From JADJOY01 sp964450125 (GTDB lineage Bacteria > JADJOY01): DNA of 15,331 bases. A model generated the notes under the pieces. That model saw only the letters and a program-made list of their open reading frames with translations. It ran no database searches and was not told the origin of the DNA. Positions 13,434 to 15,331 of this stretch are shown piece after piece. Location of the stretch: NCBI GenBank assembly GCA_964450125.1, contig CAYVDO010000179.1:1-15331 (forward strand). Reading direction: 5' to 3'. Both the position numbers and the translations under genes were made by a program. How positions within the stretch are numbered: the stretch's first letter is position 1; each line of letters starts with the position of its first letter.

Positions 13434-15331
13434 CGATGTCGCGCGGTCCACACCGTGCTGCGAGCGCGTTCGTGGACGTGCGCGTCGCCGCCGGTGTGGC
13501 CGCGTTGAGCATTGCGCTCCACCCGCAGCTCGTCACGGGAACGCCGTGGCAGTTCGGGCACGACTGCATCGAGTACGCCGTGCCGCACGCGCTCCGCTTC
13601 TTCCACGAGCTCGGTGCCGGTCGCTTGCCGCTCTGGAACCCCTTCCACGACGGCGGCGCGCCGTGTCTGGCGCAGCCGCCCTGGATGGGTCCCTTCTATC
13701 CGGCGGTGTGGCTCTTCCTGCTGCCGATGGGACGAGCGCTCGATCTCGGCTTCCTGATCCACATCGTGTCGTTTGCGATCGGTGCGTTCACGCTGGCGCG
13801 CATTCGCGGGATCGGGCGGCTGTCGGCGGCCCTCGCGGCGCTGGCGGTGGGAGCGGGCACGCCGCTGACGAGCCTGGCGCGTCTCGGCTACCTGCCCGAG
13901 GCGGTGGCGCTCTCGTACCTGCCGTGGGTGCTCGTCTGCCTCGATCGTGGGCTCAGCGGCGTCGCCTCGCGCCGCGCGACCCTCGCCGGCGCGGGGCTCT
14001 GCTTGGGTCTGATGCACCTCGGTGGCCATCTGGTGGCGTCTGGCGTGGTGCTCTTCGCCACCGCGATCTACGCGCTCTCCCTCGGCGCGGCTCAGGGAGG
14101 AACGCGGGGGCTCGGTCGTGCCTTCGTTCTGGTGGTGGTGAGCGAGGCTCTGGGTTTCGCGATCGCGGCCGTCACGCTGATCCCGCTCCTCGCCAGCGGC
14201 CTCGAGAGCAGCCTGAGCGAAGGGCGCGACGTGAGTGACGAGTACGCGTACCTGAAGGAGCTGTGGCGGCTCGGCAACGTGCTCTTCGCCGATTTCGACC
14301 CCAGCGGAAAAGGACACGTCTTCATCGGCGTGGTGTTGCTGCCGTTCATCGCGCTCGCCGCCCGTGGCCGTGCCCGCGCCGGTCGTGGTCTGGCGGAGCT
14401 CTGGACGCTCCTCGCTGGGGCGCTGGTGCTTTCGCTCGGCGAGGTGACGCCGGTCTGGCGCGTGCTGCGGGCCGTCGCCCCGCCGTTCACGATCTTCTCG
14501 TACTTCTATTTCTTCTGCGTGCCGGTGACGCTGGCGCTGGCACTGCTGGCGGCGCACGGGCTGGACACCGCCCTCGGCGAAGCGAGCTCGCAAGTGAGCC
14601 GGAGGCTGGGTGCTGCGGTGCTCACGCTCGCGTTGATCGGGGCGTCCGTGCTCATGCTCTCTGGCAGCGGCGATGCGCGTCAACTCGTCCGGCCGCGCGT
14701 GATGGCGAGCGTTCCGTGGATGCTCGTCGGGCTCGCGGGAGCCCTCGTTGCCGCGTGCTGGTCGCCCATGCGCGGGCGCGTGTTGGCAGGGGTATTGCTG
14801 ATCGAGCTCGCCCACTTCGCGCATCTGCAGGCGATTCCCGGTGAGCCGGGGTTGTCGCTCGGTCGTTACTTCGACGCCTCCGAGCTCGCGTCTGATCTGC
14901 CGCCACCGGGTGCCGGGCGCGTGGTGGCAGTGGAGCGGACGCGCGCGGCACGGGACTGGGCGCTGCGCCGCAACGGCGGGATGGTCGTCGGTTACGAGGA
15001 CGTGGGGCGCGATTCGAAGCTACCCCTCGCGCGGGTGGCGGCGCTGACCGATCGACTCGGCACGATCGACGTCGATTGGGTGCGGCGGCTCGCCGCGAGC
15101 AAACACGCATCCGCGCGTGACGCCGCGCCGCTCAGTCTTCGTCCCGAGGACGTGGACGTCCGTATCCTCGACGTGCTGGGCGTGACCACGCTCGTCACCG
15201 ATGTGGCCGTCGAGGGAGACGCCTTTCGTTTTCCGTTTCGTGCGCTGGCGGCGTCTCGCCACGGAGATGCCGCCGTCCGGATCTGGGAACGCGTGATGCC
15301 CGTCCCTCGCGCGTTCCTGGCGACGCGTTGG
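13430..15331 (+). CDS. YfhO-like multi-pass membrane protein, copy 2 (partial, runs off window)
   Basis: An open frame of 634 codons with no stop before the window end, starting at an ATG that overlaps the stop of copy 1 (ATGA). It is a diverged paralogue of copy 1. QFGHDCIEYAVPHA (41-54), LWNPFHDGGAPCLAQPPWMG (68-87) and FTIFSYFYFFCVPVTLALAL match the same places in copy 1. After the membrane helices, VERTRAARDWALRRNGGMVV (from residue 501) lines up with VERTRFAGDWLLRRNGGLVL of copy 1. The first-loop acidic cluster is changed: H-D-C-I-E replaces D-D-D-L-E, so one acidic residue is lost. The tail with the PPGAH-type beta domain should lie beyond 15331. Two neighbouring copies suggest two related transfer steps or a heteromer. 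Long frames on the opposite strand here are mirror artefacts of codon bias. Confidence 0.85.
   Translation, partial: MTMSRGPHRAASAFVDVRVAAGVAALSIALHPQLVTGTPWQFGHDCIEYAVPHALRFFHELGAGRLPLWNPFHDGGAPCLAQPPWMGPFYPAVWLFLLPMGRALDLGFLIHIVSFAIGAFTLARIRGIGRLSAALAALAVGAGTPLTSLARLGYLPEAVALSYLPWVLVCLDRGLSGVASRRATLAGAGLCLGLMHLGGHLVASGVVLFATAIYALSLGAAQGGTRGLGRAFVLVVVSEALGFAIAAVTLIPLLASGLESSLSEGRDVSDEYAYLKELWRLGNVLFADFDPSGKGHVFIGVVLLPFIALAARGRARAGRGLAELWTLLAGALVLSLGEVTPVWRVLRAVAPPFTIFSYFYFFCVPVTLALALLAAHGLDTALGEASSQVSRRLGAAVLTLALIGASVLMLSGSGDARQLVRPRVMASVPWMLVGLAGALVAACWSPMRGRVLAGVLLIELAHFAHLQAIPGEPGLSLGRYFDASELASDLPPPGAGRVVAVERTRAARDWALRRNGGMVVGYEDVGRDSKLPLARVAALTDRLGTIDVDWVRRLAASKHASARDAAPLSLRPEDVDVRILDVLGVTTLVTDVAVEGDAFRFPFRALAASRHGDAAVRIWERVMPVPRAFLATRW

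Noticed and set aside
13313..14824. 503-codon open frame on the minus strand
   Set aside because: It lies opposite the second YfhO-like gene, which has clear paralogy to its neighbour and an ATGA overlap. The minus frame is low-complexity and Arg/Glu/Gln-rich.

Overview
The window is a GC-rich stretch of bacterial chromosome. Genes are tightly packed, often overlap by 4 bp, and almost every third codon position is G or C. The gene families (M48 lipoprotein protease, 3-beta-HSD/NSDHL-like reductase, GMC oxidase, SGNH hydrolase with embedded TPRs, B12-type radical SAM protein, YfhO-like membrane proteins) fit an environmental Gram-negative of the former Deltaproteobacteria (Myxococcota or Binatota-like). 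This placement is an inference from gene content only. No rRNA, tRNA, CRISPR array, IS element or phage gene is visible.

Layout. (1) 30-1495, minus strand: an exported SH3b-domain protein followed by an M48 metalloprotease, with a promoter and an 18-bp operator-like palindrome just upstream. (2) 1738-7074, plus strand: a TetR-family regulator, then an NSDHL/3-beta-HSD-like dehydrogenase, a GMC flavin oxidoreductase (ATGA overlap) and an aldehyde dehydrogenase. These look like a regulated cassette that oxidises alcohol, ketone and aldehyde groups on a lipid or sterol-like substrate. (3) 7216-9188: a membrane-anchored SGNH hydrolase with an inserted TPR region, split into two frames by a one-base loss in a run of six G. 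(4) 9189-9660: a non-coding gap with two copies of a structured repeat. (5) 9661-15331: a B12-binding radical SAM protein and two tandem YfhO-like membrane proteins joined by GTGA and ATGA overlaps. The second YfhO-like gene runs off the window end.

The most unusual feature is a dispersed structured repeat of about 150 bp. One copy (1876-2032, minus orientation) lies inside the 5' coding end of the TetR gene. A second (9187-9337, plus orientation) begins at the stop codon of the SGNH/TPR gene. A third, degenerate copy lies at about 9395-9477. The two good copies share the same order of parts: a long perfect outer hairpin, a GATGTTT linker, two further hairpins whose stems differ in sequence but stay paired, then a core identical at 34 of 36 positions. 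The reading frame used by the TetR gene through its copy is also open in the second copy, and the two differ in length by exactly one codon. This recalls the in-frame palindromic elements of Rickettsia.

The right half (SGNH/TPR, radical SAM, two YfhO-like proteins) looks like a cell-envelope lipid or glycan modification locus of unknown product.
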